Shown one piece after another: positions 33,919 through 45,916 of a stretch of 64,000 nucleotides of DNA (within the stretch, counting starts at the first letter, position 1; the number at the start of each line of letters is the position of its first letter). The position numbers and the translations under genes were made by a program. The DNA is taken from positions 25,991,001 through 26,055,000 of the forward strand of contig NC_089036.1 of the NCBI RefSeq assembly GCF_034140825.1, written 5' to 3'. Under the pieces are notes generated by a model that ran no database searches, had not been told where the DNA came from, and saw nothing but the letters and a program-made list of their open reading frames with translations. This DNA comes from Oryza sativa Japonica Group. Taxonomy: Eukaryota > Streptophyta > Magnoliopsida > Poales > Poaceae.

Positions 33919-34037
33919 ATTCAGTTTTTCTTTTTCCCTTTCGCATCTGTTTTTATCTCTTATTATCTGTGCTTTCCCGTTTTAATATGCCATGAACAGT
34001 TGATGGCTGTACTTTCACTACTTTCCCGTTTCAATAA

Positions 34038-34329
34038 GGGCATGTACAAAGGTAGAGTCAAATAGAAGCTCTATATCATGTAGACACTAGTATCCTACAA
34101 TAGTTAGAGATAATATGGTCTCTAATCATTAATGTATCTAAATATTTTTTCTTACTCTTCTTTCCTTTCTTTCACCACCATGCAACAAAATTTGTTCTAA
34201 TAAATGCTAAGAGTCGACTCTGAGCTGTTGTCATGCATAACAACCATACTCCTTTATCTTTCTTTTATATCATCAAATTTACTTATATGGTAATAGAGAG
34301 ACCACTAATAAAGATTGTTGTACCTGTGC
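34038..34329. mobile_element. Tourist-like MITE (GGGCATGTACAA family)
   Basis: The ends GGGCATGTACAAAGG and TTGTTGTACCTGTGC are inverted repeats flanked by a perfect TAA duplication (34035-34037 and 34330-34332). It is 292 bp and non-coding. Confidence 0.82.
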
Positions 34330-34769
34330 TAAGGCATGAATAGTTTGAGCCTGAATTAGGGATTGCCGCGTTCCAACAGGCAGAAATCTTCGTCAAACAT
34401 TGTGACCCGGATCACGTGGATCACATCGCTCGCCCCTGAAAAATACTGTTATCGTCATCGACGCCCTGCGTGCACGGTGCACCCGCTCTAATCGCTAATC
34501 CTCGCGGTCCATCTGTACTGTACGCTTATCTTGTCATAACACTGACATCTCTCTCACGAATCGCCTAAACTAATGATCAATCAGTTATCACACAATGTCA
34601 CCATGTGAATGTGCAGTACAACACGTACGTCCCTCTTCATTCCTTGACTTCTTCTCGTAAGTTAAGATATGCCGCTTCTTTGCGTTCACAAGGACAAGGT
34701 GACTATGCTTGCACGACTTTCCATGCCACGGCAACAAGGATCAAACAGTAGTCAGCAAAAATACGGGTC

Positions 34770-34777
34770 TATAAATA
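34770..34777 (+). promoter_or_regulatory. TATA box of the kiwellin gene
   Basis: TATAAATA lies 56 bp upstream of the ATG at 34826, giving a leader of roughly 25 nt. Confidence 0.7.
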
Positions 34778-34825
34778 CACGACGTCTCTCCGCTGGCTTA
34801 CACACAACAACATATCGCAAGATCG

Positions 34826-35404
34826 ATGGCGACGACGAATTGCCTCCTCGCGCTCGCAATCGCGGGCCTCGTGCTTGTCTCCCTCCCAGGACTCTCGCGC
34901 GGCGACGTCGACGCTCGCCGCGGCCGCGAGCTGGCGGGCGGGTGCAACCCGAGCGGCACGCTCCGCCCGAGCAGGAGCCACTCGTGCCAGGACTGCTGCA
35001 AGGCCGGCCGGTCCTACCCGACGTACGCTTGCTCCCCGGCGACCACCGGGAGCACCAAGGCGGTGATGACGCTGAACGACTTCGAAGCCGGCGGCGACGG
35101 CGGCGACCCGTCGGAGTGCGACGGCAAGTTCCACAAGAACACGGAGCGCGTGGTGGCGCTGTCCACGGGGTGGTACGCCAACGGCAGGCGCTGCAACAAG
35201 AACATCCGGATCAACGCCAACGGCAGGTCCGTGCTCGCCAAGGTCGTCGACGAGTGCGACTCCCTGCACGGCTGCGACAAGGAGCACGCCTACCAGCCGC
35301 CGTGCCGCCCCAACGTCGTCGACGCGTCGCAGGCCGTGTGGGACGCGCTCCGCATCACCGGCGAAGACGTCGGCGAGTACGATATCACTTGGTCGGACGC
35401 ATGA
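34826..35404 (+). CDS. Kiwellin / ripening-related secreted protein (192 aa)
   Basis: A single exon. Residues 1-26 ([20 protein letters not shown]...) form a signal peptide, so the product is secreted. The mature part has the family pattern [19 protein letters not shown], then YPTYACSP, then a double-psi beta-barrel segment: [40 protein letters not shown] and the final VWDALRI. Cysteines are numerous and paired as expected. Kiwellins are apoplastic proteins from fruits and cereals, and some bind fungal effectors such as chorismate mutase. Cereal members are often annotated as ripening-related proteins. The first ATG after the TATA box is used. A decayed second copy in the same orientation lies at about 42790-43548. 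Confidence 0.9.
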   Translation: MATTNCLLALAIAGLVLVSLPGLSRGDVDARRGRELAGGCNPSGTLRPSRSHSCQDCCKAGRSYPTYACSPATTGSTKAVMTLNDFEAGGDGGDPSECDGKFHKNTERVVALSTGWYANGRRCNKNIRINANGRSVLAKVVDECDSLHGCDKEHAYQPPCRPNVVDASQAVWDALRITGEDVGEYDITWSDA

Positions 35405-37611
35405 GATCGACCGGTCCGTGATACTGTTCCAAATCCAAACTTTTTCATCATATCATCGACGAAGAGATCGTGTAGCGTACTCGGGTGGATTAAAGTCTTA
35501 ATAACGAGTACGGTCACATCCGAAAGGAATAAATATTACAACGTTTAATAAAGGACATGGGCATTGCTACAAAAAGAGCCCTACCATGGACTTCCGAGAA
35601 GCACCACCGTGCACTAGGGTGTCCACACATTTCAGCCTTAAGATTACTGGATTATTTTTTTTTTACCTTTGAGGTCTTTTTTAAAAATTTATTTACAAGC
35701 AAACTCTTGAAAAAACATATTCCATGAATGAAACATTTTCATGATGCCAGCGTCATTGGTGTCATAGTCCAACCTAACAGTGCTAATGATGTTGGCGTTA
35801 TCCCCCTCGCACCCCTGCAGACCGCACAAGACCAGAAGCTAAGTCACTAACATGAAGGAGGTCGGCACCAATGTCAATGGCGCTAAGGGCCTATCTGTAA
35901 AAAAAATTACATTGGCGGTAAGAACCTATAAGTAAAAAAATTAAAAATGATCTAATTTTAATTAAAAATATCTACAAATATATCCTCAATACCAATGACA
36001 CTAACACTAAGGGTGTGTTTGGTTGGGCTTTTCAACAAACTTTTGCTTTTGCAAAAGCCAAAAATCAACCAAAGGGTCCAAAAGTCACTGCTGCTTTTAC
36101 CCAAAGCCAGCTTTTGGTGTAGTACAAATCAAAAGCAGCCCTCCCCTTGCTTTCAGCTGCTTTTGAGAGAAAAAATTACCCACCTTTGCCATTACACAAA
36201 AACGATTCGCTTGTTTTTTTTTCTTTCTCCCATCGGCATAGCTCCTCCTCCTCCTCACTTCGCCGTCGCCGTCACTCCTCCTCGCCCTGCCGCCGCCGCT
36301 CCTCCTCGACGAGACGTCGCCGCCGCCGCCGCCGCTACTCTCGTCCTGCGCTGGCCCAGATCCGCCGACGAGGAGGTGTAGGAGGAGGAGGAAGAGGAGT
36401 ACGAAGGGGAGGAGGAAATGAAGGACGAGGTGCCGGTGTCCCCGCCGCCGCCTGAGGCCGACTACACCACCGCCCGTGTCAACCTCCCCTCTGCCGCCGC
36501 CGAGGACTTCTCCGCCACCGCTGATGTGACCATCAAGCATATGCATGCATCCAAGCATGAGAAATATAAAACATGACCAAAGAATTCATCGAGTGAATGG
36601 AGGATCTACAAGATATCAAAATTCAATGAGTTTTGGAATCCAGTTCGGCCTTCGGAGACAGCACTGACTTCAAACGGACCTAGCGCCTTCATGCCAACTC
36701 CGATTTGGGTGATCTTAGACTTCGTGGAAAGCTTATCTCGTTACCTTTCAAACGCATCCGGTCTCATGTCCAAATTCATCTTGAGTCAACGGGAATCGCC
36801 AAAACAAGACAGTGTTATTACCGAAACCGAACTTGGGCCTTGGGCCTTGTAATAGACTAGGCCCATCTCGGAAGTGTCTCCCTCCACCTCCACGAATTAG
36901 CACTTAACCCTAGCTTTATTTTCCTCTATAAATAGCTTTGTACATCCTCAAAAACATTTGGGTTTTGTTTAGTTGAATTTTACCAAGTGCCATTCACCTT
37001 GTCTCTAGTCCTCGTTCGATTAGTCGGCGACTATTGATTCAGAGCCCCCAATAGTTGGTGTGTTGATTTGCCGGGTCGATTAGATCTACCACTTCAATCG
37101 CAACTATTTCTTTGTGCTAATTACCTATTCGCAATATTTAGATTGCATCTTATCTTGTTCTTGCAATGTTCTCTCGTTTGCATTGCAGGGATCATCACCC
37201 GCGCGTCATGGTTGGTACGACATCGTTTGTGGTGTAGCGATTGCATGGCGTCCTGGACTTGTTCTGGTTGGTAGCCACGTCGTAAACGTCGCACTCAATC
37301 AAAGCGAGAGTTATCCCCTCACCAGAAGATCGGGCCACAAGAGAGAGCGTCATCAGTTGGTATCAGATGGTATCAGAGTATCGGTTGCCTGGTGAGGATT
37401 TTAGTTTTATATATTTATTTTCCCTACCCATTATCTACAAATTGCCACACCACTTTTTCCTTCACCAAACATTAGTTTTGAGCCTTGCAATTGTTATTCA
37501 ATTTTGCTTTATTGAGTTTTGGTCCACTGTTGTGTCAAGTGCTGGTTTTAGTTCTAGTTTCGTCTTGGTTTGAGTTTTGCATCTTGGTTGTGCATTGCCT
37601 GTGCGTTCGAG

Positions 37612-38639
37612 CAGTGGCGGAACCAGGATCTTCGGACGACTAGGGCCCAAATTAAAGGCTAAAACTTGCCATGACAAATGTGCAACAACCACATTTGGTT
37701 CTAGCACAATACGATCTTGCTTATTGTTACTAGCCATGGTTTCTGCTGAATTAGGCATTGGGATGGAGTCATTGGTTTCTTCCGTTTCCTGAGTTGCCGG
37801 AGTGGATTCATTTGAGGACTGGACTTGATAGAATGATTTTATTGTCCTACTTCTCTTCATCTATGAATTCAAACCAAATCTAATTGAGTAATGTGATGTA
37901 CTAAAGCAGTAAAGCTATAGGTTTGAGATTTCAGATTCGAGAACTGAGAAAGGAAGAAGAAAGAGAACAAAAAAAAAACCACTGACCTTCCACTCCCGCA
38001 CGACCGCAAGCCACCGCCGCACGCCGTTCGCCGCCACCACACGCCCGCACGCCGCCGCCACCACAAGCCCGCACGTCGCCACCCTCCGTTCGCCGCCGCC
38101 ACCACAAGCCCGCACGCCGCCGCCGCCGCCGCACGACCCGTACGCCTGCAGCCTGCAGGCCGCCACCTCGCGCAGCCACGCCGCACGCCGCCGCCACACG
38201 GCCCGCACGCTGCAGCCTGCAGGCCGCCGCCTCGCGCAGCCGCGCCCCCGCCGCCGCACGTCGCCTCGCGCCTCCCCGCCATCCGCCGCCCTATCGAGCG
38301 TCGCCGCGCCTCCTGTAGGGAGAGATCGAAGAGAGACCAAGAGACGGAGAGAGGCAAAGAGAGAGAGAGCATGATTCGGATTCAGTCGGCACTCGGCACT
38401 GCAGGCTAGGGTTTTCACTGGTTAGTGGGCTAATGGGCTTCGGCGTTTGCTATTTCGTGGGCTGTTCGGTGGAGAAGGCGTTTTTTTTGGAAGGCCGAGT
38501 GTAGGGCCGGCCTGCATACGAGTGGGGCTGGGCCAAGAATATATGAAAAAATCGGAAAAATCACAAGGTATAGGTATTAATTTTTTTTTTCACGAGTAGG
38601 GCCCGGGCCCAAGTTGCCCTAGGCCCAGCTCCGCCCCTG
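37612..38639. mobile_element. Non-autonomous hAT element (CAGTGGCGGA family), 1,028 bp
   Basis: The ends CAGTGGCGGAACCAG and CCCAGCTCCGCCCCTG are imperfect inverted repeats flanked by a perfect 8-bp duplication CGTTCGAG (37604-37611, 38640-38647). The interior has a GC-rich CCGCACGCCGCC-repeat block at about 38000-38260. It shares terminal sequence with the small element at 42997 and has no transposase. Confidence 0.85.
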
Positions 38640-39539
38640 CGTTCGAGCTCGGTTGAAGGAGAAGAAAACATTAGATCTGATCATTTTTTATCATCCTGTG
38701 TTAGTGCATGCATGCCGTGGAATTCTGGTACGTTACCAAGTAAAAAACACGTCAAATCAGGAACCTAATCTTGGTTATCTCGTAGTTAGTTCTTATGTCT
38801 CTATCCGAAGTGCATGTGCCAAAAAATAGCAATTCCCAGTATTTCTTTCTTTTGAGCTGCCACGCACAAATAGAAAGTATATAAATTATCATTCCCATAT
38901 TCCTTGTTCCACAAAAATAGGAGGTATCCATCCTTTTCTCCTCTGACCGAGGCATGCATGCAACACAATCGTGTATATGTGCTTGAGTTAATTACTTTAA
39001 AAAAAAGAAGAAGAAGAAGAAAAGAAATAGAGAAAGGGCAGAAGGTGCAAAAAAAAAAAGAGTGCCGCACAAAAAAAATCAGAAAAAAGAAAAAAATGCA
39101 GGAAAAGAAAGTGTGGAATTTTTTTTCGAATCTTGGAGAGAGTTGCTTGATATAGCGAGTTGTGTTTTGTCCAAGTATGATCATTTGCTTGCTTAAGCTA
39201 GGATTGAGTCTAGGCTACGCCAGCAATTTTGACTAGTACTTTGGACTATTATTCAATTTCGCAAATCTGTTTGATTTTTGCTATTCCTTGTGATATAGTT
39301 AAGCCTACCAAGATACACATACTACTAACCTTTACAGGTCCGGCTTTACAATCGCTCCACTCATCAAGCGTGTCATTGTGCCACGAACCAGCCACGGTGA
39401 TTGACTTGCTTTGCATTCTTTGAGAACATTATAAGAATTTGGTATATGCTTGAGTGTTGAGTGACTTGCAACCCCACAAGCAAAATTTGTTGTTAATAAG
39501 AAGTTACATGCATCTGTTTATTTTCCTTGTTTGCTACTG

Positions 39540-40810
39540 ACAATGACAGGTGTGTATAAAGAGAACAGGATTGAGCATATAAAACATTGGCTTTCACATC
39601 AAGAACAGGTACATGATGAGGTTTATGAAAATAAGATATTGTTGCCTTCATTTGTTGGTAAGTTTAATCCTAGGGACTATATTGATTGGGAGTTAGAAGT
39701 GGAAGATGAACTTGAATATTATGAATTGTCTGAGGAACAAAAAGTTAAGGCAGCAATAAGTTCTTTTACTTCTTTTGCATCTCTTTGGTGGAGTGATATT
39801 TGTCTTGTCGGTAATAAACCTTATTCTTGGAATGACTTAAAAACAATGATGAGAGCTAGATTTGTACTTGATTATTATATTCGTGATTTACAAAAGAAAA
39901 TGCAAAATTTGAAACAAGGGAATAGAACCGTGAGAGAGTACCACCGGGAGTTTAAAATTTGTATGTTGTACGGTGTTATAGAGTAGTCTAGAGGAGATAC
40001 AATTAAAAGATTTTTACATGGGCTTAATTTAAAAATTCAGCATAGGCTTGAGAATAAAACACATAGCCATCTTTTTCAATTACTTTTGCATGCTTGCGAT
40101 ATTGAAAGTCAGATTGAGAAAGAAACAAAAATGCCTATGATACATGAGAATTTTCTTGCTCCTTCTATTTTATCTAATATCATGCAGGAAGGTAAAAACA
40201 ATTTTGAAGAGAAGAACAATGAAGCACCTAAATTATGTCAAGAGAGCGTTTCAGGTAATTTAAGTGATGGTCAACTGGACCAAGGTAAGAAAGATTGTGC
40301 TATGCTACAATTGTCCACTAATTATGCTATATTAGAGCAACCTCTAGTGGAACAGATTTCTAATTTGCTTTTATCACAAGCTAAAAATTCAGATTGTGTT
40401 GATATTGATAATGCTTGTAATGAAGAAGAGTTGCGCACTGCTTCACTTATACACATGCCACAACTAGTGAAAAAACACGTTACTTATATTTTTGAATATT
40501 TGGTTACCACTCAAAATAAACGTGTCTTTGTTATTGCTGATGACCAAGAAGAGCTGAAATTATTGTCTTCTTTATGTACTTTGGGTTATATCGAATTTGA
40601 TGTTCTTTGTGATCTAAATGCCTTAGAGAAGAAAATTTATGATTTTCCATGTTATTCTTGGAACAATTATCATGTCATTGGTAAATATAATAATAGAGGA
40701 TGTTATATGGTGCATCGTGTTTATATATGTTTAGATATGAATCCTCCTTTAAATATGGAAAAATATGAGAACCAAATGGATCGTACAACGTTGATGCTAT
40801 TGGGATAAAT
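39540..40810 (+). pseudogene. Retrotransposon gag-like region (fossil)
   Basis: The translated pattern includes FNPRDYIDWELEVEDEL, a WWSDI tryptophan pair and NLKQGNRTVREYHREF, which are typical of plant Ty3/gypsy gag proteins. It is followed by a Lys/Glu-rich spacer. The region is not intact (at least one break). AT-rich composition contrasts with the GC-rich cargo on either side. Confidence 0.65.
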
Positions 40811-40944
40811 TTACCTAACCTTGTTTTGAAGATCGATGACAATATTCAAGAAGGGGAGTGCTATGCACCATTAGATTCTATAGTCAAGTCTCACTATCAT
40901 TTTAAGACATATTCATTCAGTAAGTTGAGTTGGTTTCCTCACTA

Positions 40945-41420
40945 CCGCTCCTCGCCGCCGCTCGAGGCCGAATCCACCGCTGCCGAGGCCGACTCCGCTG
41001 CCCAACCTGAGCCAGCGCCGCCAGACGCTGCCTGTTGCCGCCCCTTCGTTCGCCGGCCGTGGAGGTGGGAGACGAAGGTGGTGAGGTGGCCGACGGCGGC
41101 GGCGTCACCGCCGCGCGTCCTCCTCCTCGCCGAACCGCAGCCGCTGCCGCCGAGGACTCCTCCGCCGCTGCGCGCACTGCCGCTCCCCGCCGCCGCTCGA
41201 GGCCGACTCCGCCACCCAACCCAACGGCGCCGCTCTTGCCCATCCCCGACCGGCGCCGCCAGACACCGCCCGCCGCCACCCCTTCGTTCGCCGGCCGTGG
41301 AGGCGGGAGACGAAGGTGGTGAGGTGGTTGACAGCGGCGGCGTCACCGCCGCGTGTCCTCCTCCTCGCCGAACCGCCGTTGTCGCCGCTCCTCCTCGCCA
41401 AACCGCCGCCGCTCCTCCTC
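40945..41420 (+). repeat. GC-rich tandem repeat, unit about 238 bp
   Basis: CCCCTTCGTTCGCCGGCCGT starts at 41041 and again at 41279. The surrounding GGAGACGAAGGTGGTGAGG and CTCCTCCTCGCCGAACC blocks recur at the same spacing. It looks like captured and duplicated exon-like DNA. No product is assigned. Confidence 0.7.
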
Positions 41421-41889
41421 ACCGAGCCGCTGCCGCCGCCGAGGCCGACGACGCCGCCGTTGCCATCTCCATCCCCTTATTTTCTATGTATGACATGCGG
41501 GGCCCACTTGTCAGCGGGACTAGTTATTTTAAAAGCCACAGGTGTTAAAGCAAACTAGCTTTTTCAAAAGCCACAGTCCATATTCCATAACTACTTTTCA
41601 AAAAGCTACAGCCAACAGCTACTTTTTCAAAAGCCACAGCTCAACCAAACACACCCTAAGTACCTGCCTATAAATATTTTTATTACAAATATGTCATTTT
41701 TCAAAAAAATATAAATATATTCCTTCATATTAGTTACTTGGCTTCCGCGGGTAGGGAATGACACCATTATGCTGGACCACGGCATCGATGACATTGACGT
41801 CATAAAAAGATTCATTTCTAAATAAGTTTTTTCTAGGAGTTTATTTTATAAAATAAGTTTTGTAAGGGACCAAAAGGTAAATAAATCCA

Positions 41890-42319
41890 GCTTATGATAT
41901 CTTGCTCGAGCTGTTGGGCCTAAGGCCTTCTCAAACCAGCCGTTTGTTCATTTGGATCGTCACTAATGCAATCTTTTCACATCAGACTAGCTAACTTTAT
42001 GGTTATTGTTGTTACACTTTGAAAAAGATTTGGCACTTTTCACGTGAATTTATAGTTGGCTAATCCATAAAGTATAAGCTAACTATAAATTAAATTATGT
42101 GAAGGAGAGAGAACGGGATCAAGAATATAAACTTACTATACAAAGTTATTCATACGTATTAAAAAACCACAAAATAAATGGGAAAGAAAAAAACCCGAAA
42201 AGAAACGGGGAAAGAAAAAAAGAAATAAGGGAAAAGTGCACCGTCCAGCCCCCCTTTCCACGCATGCCACGTGTCCAGTCGCGCATGCGGGTGTGTGCAG
42301 GCCGGGGGGTGGGGGGGAG
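41890..42319. other. Unassigned short intergenic stretch
   Basis: AT-rich, with a purine-rich block at 42160-42235. No gene is seen. Confidence 0.35.
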
Positions 42320-42762
42320 TATAGATGGCCAAATGGACCGCCCGGCCTGGCATGTTCGGGCGTGGGCCGAAGCTAGTCAGACTAACACGGCCCGACCAAC
42401 ACGCCGGGCTAGGCTGTGCCCCCAGCCCAGACACGGCCCAACAAGACTCGGGTTGTGCCGGGCCTGCACGAAGGCACGATAGCCCATTGTGCTTCTCTAT
42501 TAAATAAGTCTATTTTTATTCCCTCTATCTTTGGGATGTGTCTTATATGACTGGAATAAGTCTATTTTGTATACCTCCAGTCTTTGGGTTGTACCTCAAA
42601 TGGCCGAATCAAGTCTTTGATGGATCCCTCAACTTTTTTTTCTTTGGTTGTGCAGGCTCACCGTGCCGAGGGAGTAGCCTAAGGCACGACCGTGATTGGG
42701 GCGGGCCAAATTGCCGTGCCTTGGGCCGGGTCATCGGGACTCAGGCCATATAGCCATCTATA
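42320..42762. mobile_element. hAT-like MITE (TATAGATGGC family)
   Basis: The ends TATAGATGGCCAAATGG and GGCCATATAGCCATCTATA are inverted repeats. The flanking octamers GGGGGGAG and GGGGAGAG differ at one position, consistent with an 8-bp duplication. The interior is rich in GGCC/GGGCC motifs, like the element at 13142. Confidence 0.6.
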
Positions 42763-42789
42763 GGGGAGAGGGAGGGGTAGCGTGTGTTT

Positions 42790-43548
42790 GAATTGCCTCC
42801 TTTGCACTTGCAATCGTAGGCCTCATGTTTGTCTCCCTCCCTAGCCTGTCTCATGTCGTCGATCAACCCTCGCCGCGGGCACGAGCTGTGGCAGCCGACG
42901 AGTGCATGCCGATCGCGTGGCACGGAGGAGCTGAAGCCGAATAAGCCAGACCTACCCAACGTACGACTGCTCACCGCCGAGGTCGACCTCTAGGACCAGT
43001 GGCGGATCCAGAAATAAATAGCAGTGGGTCTGAGCAAACTAGATAGAGTTACAGTCCCCCCTCCCATCTACATATGGTAAAAAATTTTAGTGAGGTCTTC
43101 GTGGGGTCTCTTATAATCTTAGTATAGTAGGGGCTCGAGACCCCGCCGCCTCCATACTGGATCCGCCACTGTCTAGGACCAAGCGAGTGGTGACACTACA
43201 CGACTTTGACCGCCTAGCGCCACGATGTACATATTGTGGACATGAGAGAGTGCAACAACAGATTCAATCCCGGGGGTTTCGTGGTTGCGCTCTCAGGGGG
43301 AGGGAGTATGACCACTGTGGTGCTTCCACAAGTATATCCAAATCTACAACAACGACAACATTGTGGCAGCCTTGGTCATCGATGAGTGCGACTCTCGGAA
43401 CGGCTGCAACTTAGGGACCGGCTACCTGCTGCCATGCAGCCCCAACACCATCGCCGCGTCCCCAGGCGTCTAGGATGCGCTCGGCCTCCGCGCCACCGGC
43501 AACGAGGACCACGCGAGAACAACGTCACTTGGTCGAACGAACACTGAC
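42790..43548 (+). pseudogene. Decayed kiwellin / ripening-related gene
   Basis: Nucleotide similarity to the intact gene at 34826 runs in order: AATTGCCTCCTTTGCACTTG near the signal-peptide start, then CTACCCAACGTACGACTGCT, then GTGGTGACACTACACGACTT, then GTCATCGATGAGTGCGACTC and TCACTTGGTCGAACG at the end. The initiator ATG is absent, several frame changes and internal stops occur, and part of the first cysteine cluster is missing. A 175-bp hAT MITE splits it at 42997-43171. It has the same orientation as the intact copy, so an old tandem duplication is likely. Confidence 0.85.
42997..43171. mobile_element. Small hAT MITE (CAGTGGCGGA family) inside the kiwellin relic
   Basis: Perfect 15-bp inverted ends CAGTGGCGGATCCAG / CTGGATCCGCCACTG are flanked by a perfect 8-bp duplication TCTAGGAC (42989-42996, 43172-43179). 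It is 175 bp. The perfect ends suggest a young insertion compared with the decayed host copy. Confidence 0.9.
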
Positions 43549-43549
43549 A

Positions 43550-45000
43550 TTATTTGTTCATGAAGCGAACGCCAACGGACAACCAATATGGTTATTTTGC
43601 ATATAATCCTAAATAAATTAATTAAGCCGAATCTTAAATACTTTTTTATTCTAAAATATAATCTAAGATTGGATAGTACACATCCTATTATTCCGTAATA
43701 TAATACTAAGAGATACGATGGGCTTTGCTGAAAGGAGCACTCCTTACCTTTGAGAAGACACTTGCTGGACTCCTTGGGCTCCTCCAGTCGGCCCATTTTC
43801 ATGATGTCGGACCATTTTCATGATCGCTTTGGTTGTGTTTGAGCTGAATCTGCTGCTCCATGCATGTTCACGAGTGTCCACTGTCCAGAACTGGTATCGT
43901 GCATGAGCGTGACAGATCGTCGCCGTTGCACCCCAACAAGATTCGTGAATCATTGCGAACGATAGGCCAATTCAATTGGGCCCGTTTCGGATGGCAGCCT
44001 TCATGCCGTCAGGGCATGGCCGAACAAGCAACGTTGCTTTCGCGGTTGACGATGGCAGCGTGCGAGATGCGATGCGAGCAACGTACGTAGGATCACGCCT
44101 CATATTCTTACATTACATGGAGATCACCTGTCAGCCTCTCAGTGGCATGGCTGCAATTACTGCCGGGATTTGCTTTCTGCCCGACAAAAACGAGTTCTGC
44201 AAAGTTCGAGCCTTTCGGTAAGGAATGGAAAATTTTCTAGGAGGACTCCATTTAGGAATTCTTTACAAAAATATTTAGTCCTAGGAAAAAGGGCATAGAA
44301 TTAGAGTTGACCTAGCAGTAATGTTTCAGTCCGAGCAGAGTACCGTCAACTTTCTCAGCTGATCAGCTCGATCGTAGCCCTGCCAAGAACGATTGGACTA
44401 TACTACAGCCGTTGCACATCGGCATTCATGATTTTTGACGTCAGGAAGGTCAGAGCTTACGGAGAGGAATGGATTGATGGGAAGGCAGATTCCTTCGCTT
44501 TCTCTGCAGTAACAACCCGGTGGGTTGTGGGTTCATGTCCTCTTCCTGTCTTGCCTTTCGCCCAAAGTGATTTGTGACTTCAGTCGCCGCCCCTATCAAC
44601 TCCCCTGTGGAAAGGGCCTTCATGCTTTAGCTCGGTTTCAGAATTCAGACCAACTCCGCTTCAACTTTCTTCCAAGCCCGGTAACCGCATTACCATCTTT
44701 TCTTCGAGCGCGGTTGGTGTGTTTCCTTCATGATTGAACGATAGGTGTATTTTTTGAAGAATTGAAGTTCTCTCGAACGCAGTAGAAAGAAAAGAAAAAA
44801 ATGATACCACTGGAGTAGGATTGCAGAGAAAACAGATATACTGACTTCAAAACTTCCATCCCAGCATAAACCAGTGCCTGAAAAAATTACAGTTTCTCGA
44901 ATTCTTGCAGTGCATCAAGCCAACTAGGTCGACTGTAGCTGGTCGGCATACTCTTTTGTCGGTTTTCTTTTCATCGTGGTATGGAGTAAAAGAGGATGGG
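43550..45000. other. Unassigned intergenic stretch
   Basis: Several short chance frames, no recognisable family, no clear transposon ends. Confidence 0.35.
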
Positions 45001-45007
45001 AATATTA

Positions 45008-45487
45008 GAGCAGTTACAATAGCAGGCTATAAGCCAGCTGTAAATATATTTTAAGAAGATAAATAAGGAAAGAGAAGAGCAGCGGGCTACAGATTTATAG
45101 TCAGTTGTAGTACGGACTCTAAGACGCAGTGTGTGTATGACAGGTGGGACCAAATATTAATAGTGTACTCCCTCCGTCAAAAAAAGGCAAACGCTGGGTT
45201 TCCGTGTCCAACTTTGACTGTCCGTCTTATATGAAATTTTTTTATAATTCGTATTTTTATTGTTGTTAGATGATAAAACATAATTAATATTTTATGCATG
45301 ACTTGTCTTTTTAATTTTTTTCATAATTTTTTCAAATAAGACGGACGTTCAAACGTTGGACACGGAAATCAGGGTTTGTCTTTTTTTGAGACGGAGGGAG
45401 TAGTATATAACTATTGTATGAATAAGCTATTAGATTGGCTATAGATGAATTGGAGCTGGTAGTTGGCTTATACTGTTAAACTTGCTC
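45008..45487. mobile_element. Tourist-like MITE (GAGC...GCTC family), member 3, with nested Stowaway
   Basis: It starts GAGCAGTTACAATAGCAGGC, ends ACTGTTAAACTTGCTC, and is flanked by a perfect TTA duplication (45005-45007, 45488-45490). Without the nested element it is about 245 bp, matching the other members. Confidence 0.85.
45168..45400. mobile_element. Stowaway MITE nested in the Tourist-like element
   Basis: The left end CTCCCTCCGTCAAAAAAAGG and the right complement CTCCCTCCGTCTCAAAAAAA are flanked by TA (45166-45167, 45401-45402). The host element's TTAATAGTGTA/GTATATAACT sequence resumes on both sides. Confidence 0.9.
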
Positions 45488-45916
45488 TTATGTCTCGTAA
45501 GCTTTCGATTCAGTACTAACCACTTCACACTAATTCACTAATTTCGCTGCGCATACACTCGACTCGAGTTGCACTTATGACAGGCATCGGCACTCTTTGC
45601 CACTCAACGCTGAACGCCAACGAGAGGAAGAACATGAAAGCAAGCACCAAAACGGCAAAGAAGCACTCTTTCCCCCTTGCAAATCGTGGTGTTAGAAATA
45701 ATAGTACAGAATCTGCCTTCCCATTCACCAAAAATAGTAGTACTAGCTCCTAGTTAAACCAAGAAGAGCAGAGTACGCGGCCACACTAACCACCCAAACA
45801 CACCGCCAGCTTCCGTTAATTACACGGGCCTCTAAGCAGAAACGCACTAACACGCAGACAAACACACACACCACCTGCATACTGCGCGGCTAAACGCCGG
45901 CCATGTCGCGTCGGAC

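Larger units (their letters stand above)
36530..40945 (+). mobile_element. LTR-retrotransposon remnant (leader and gag-like part only)
   Basis: An LTR-like stretch with a CTCTATAAATAG promoter motif at about 36924 leads to TGGTATCAGA motifs at 37358-37378. These match the usual initiator-tRNA-Met primer site. A gag-like region follows at about 39540-40810. No protease, reverse transcriptase, integrase or second LTR was found in the window. The family is probably Ty3/gypsy-like from the gag pattern. The element is broken, with several breaks overall, and carries a hAT insertion. Its borders are approximate; ACCGC occurs at both presumed edges. Confidence 0.55.
36011..41656. mobile_element. GGGTGTGTTTGG element with TAA duplication, swollen by later insertions
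   Basis: The ends GGGTGTGTTTGGTTG and CAACCAAACACACCC are inverted repeats flanked by TAA (36008-36010, 41657-41659), as in PIF/Harbinger-type elements. The arms repeat AAAAGCCA/CAGC motifs. The interior keeps GC-rich cargo at 36240-36525 and 40945-41500, now separated by an LTR-retrotransposon remnant. No transposase was recognised. Confidence 0.65.
35647..41890. mobile_element. Large imperfect inverted-repeat structure enclosing a transposon nest
   Basis: The left arm (CTGGATTATT, TTACCTTTGAGGTC, AAGCAAACTCTTGAAAAAAC) and the complement of the right arm (CTGGATTTAT, TTACCTTTTGGTC, ATAAACTCCTAGAAAAAAC) align over roughly 200-300 bp. They share GTCATTGGTGTCATAGTCCA-like sequence. No target duplication could be found. 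Between the arms lies the element at 36011-41656. Arm similarity is clear, but the element type is not. Confidence 0.5.

Noticed and set aside
37869-38418. Long Arg/Ala/Gly-rich frames inside the hAT element
   Set aside because: Low-complexity GC repeat read in several frames; no domain.
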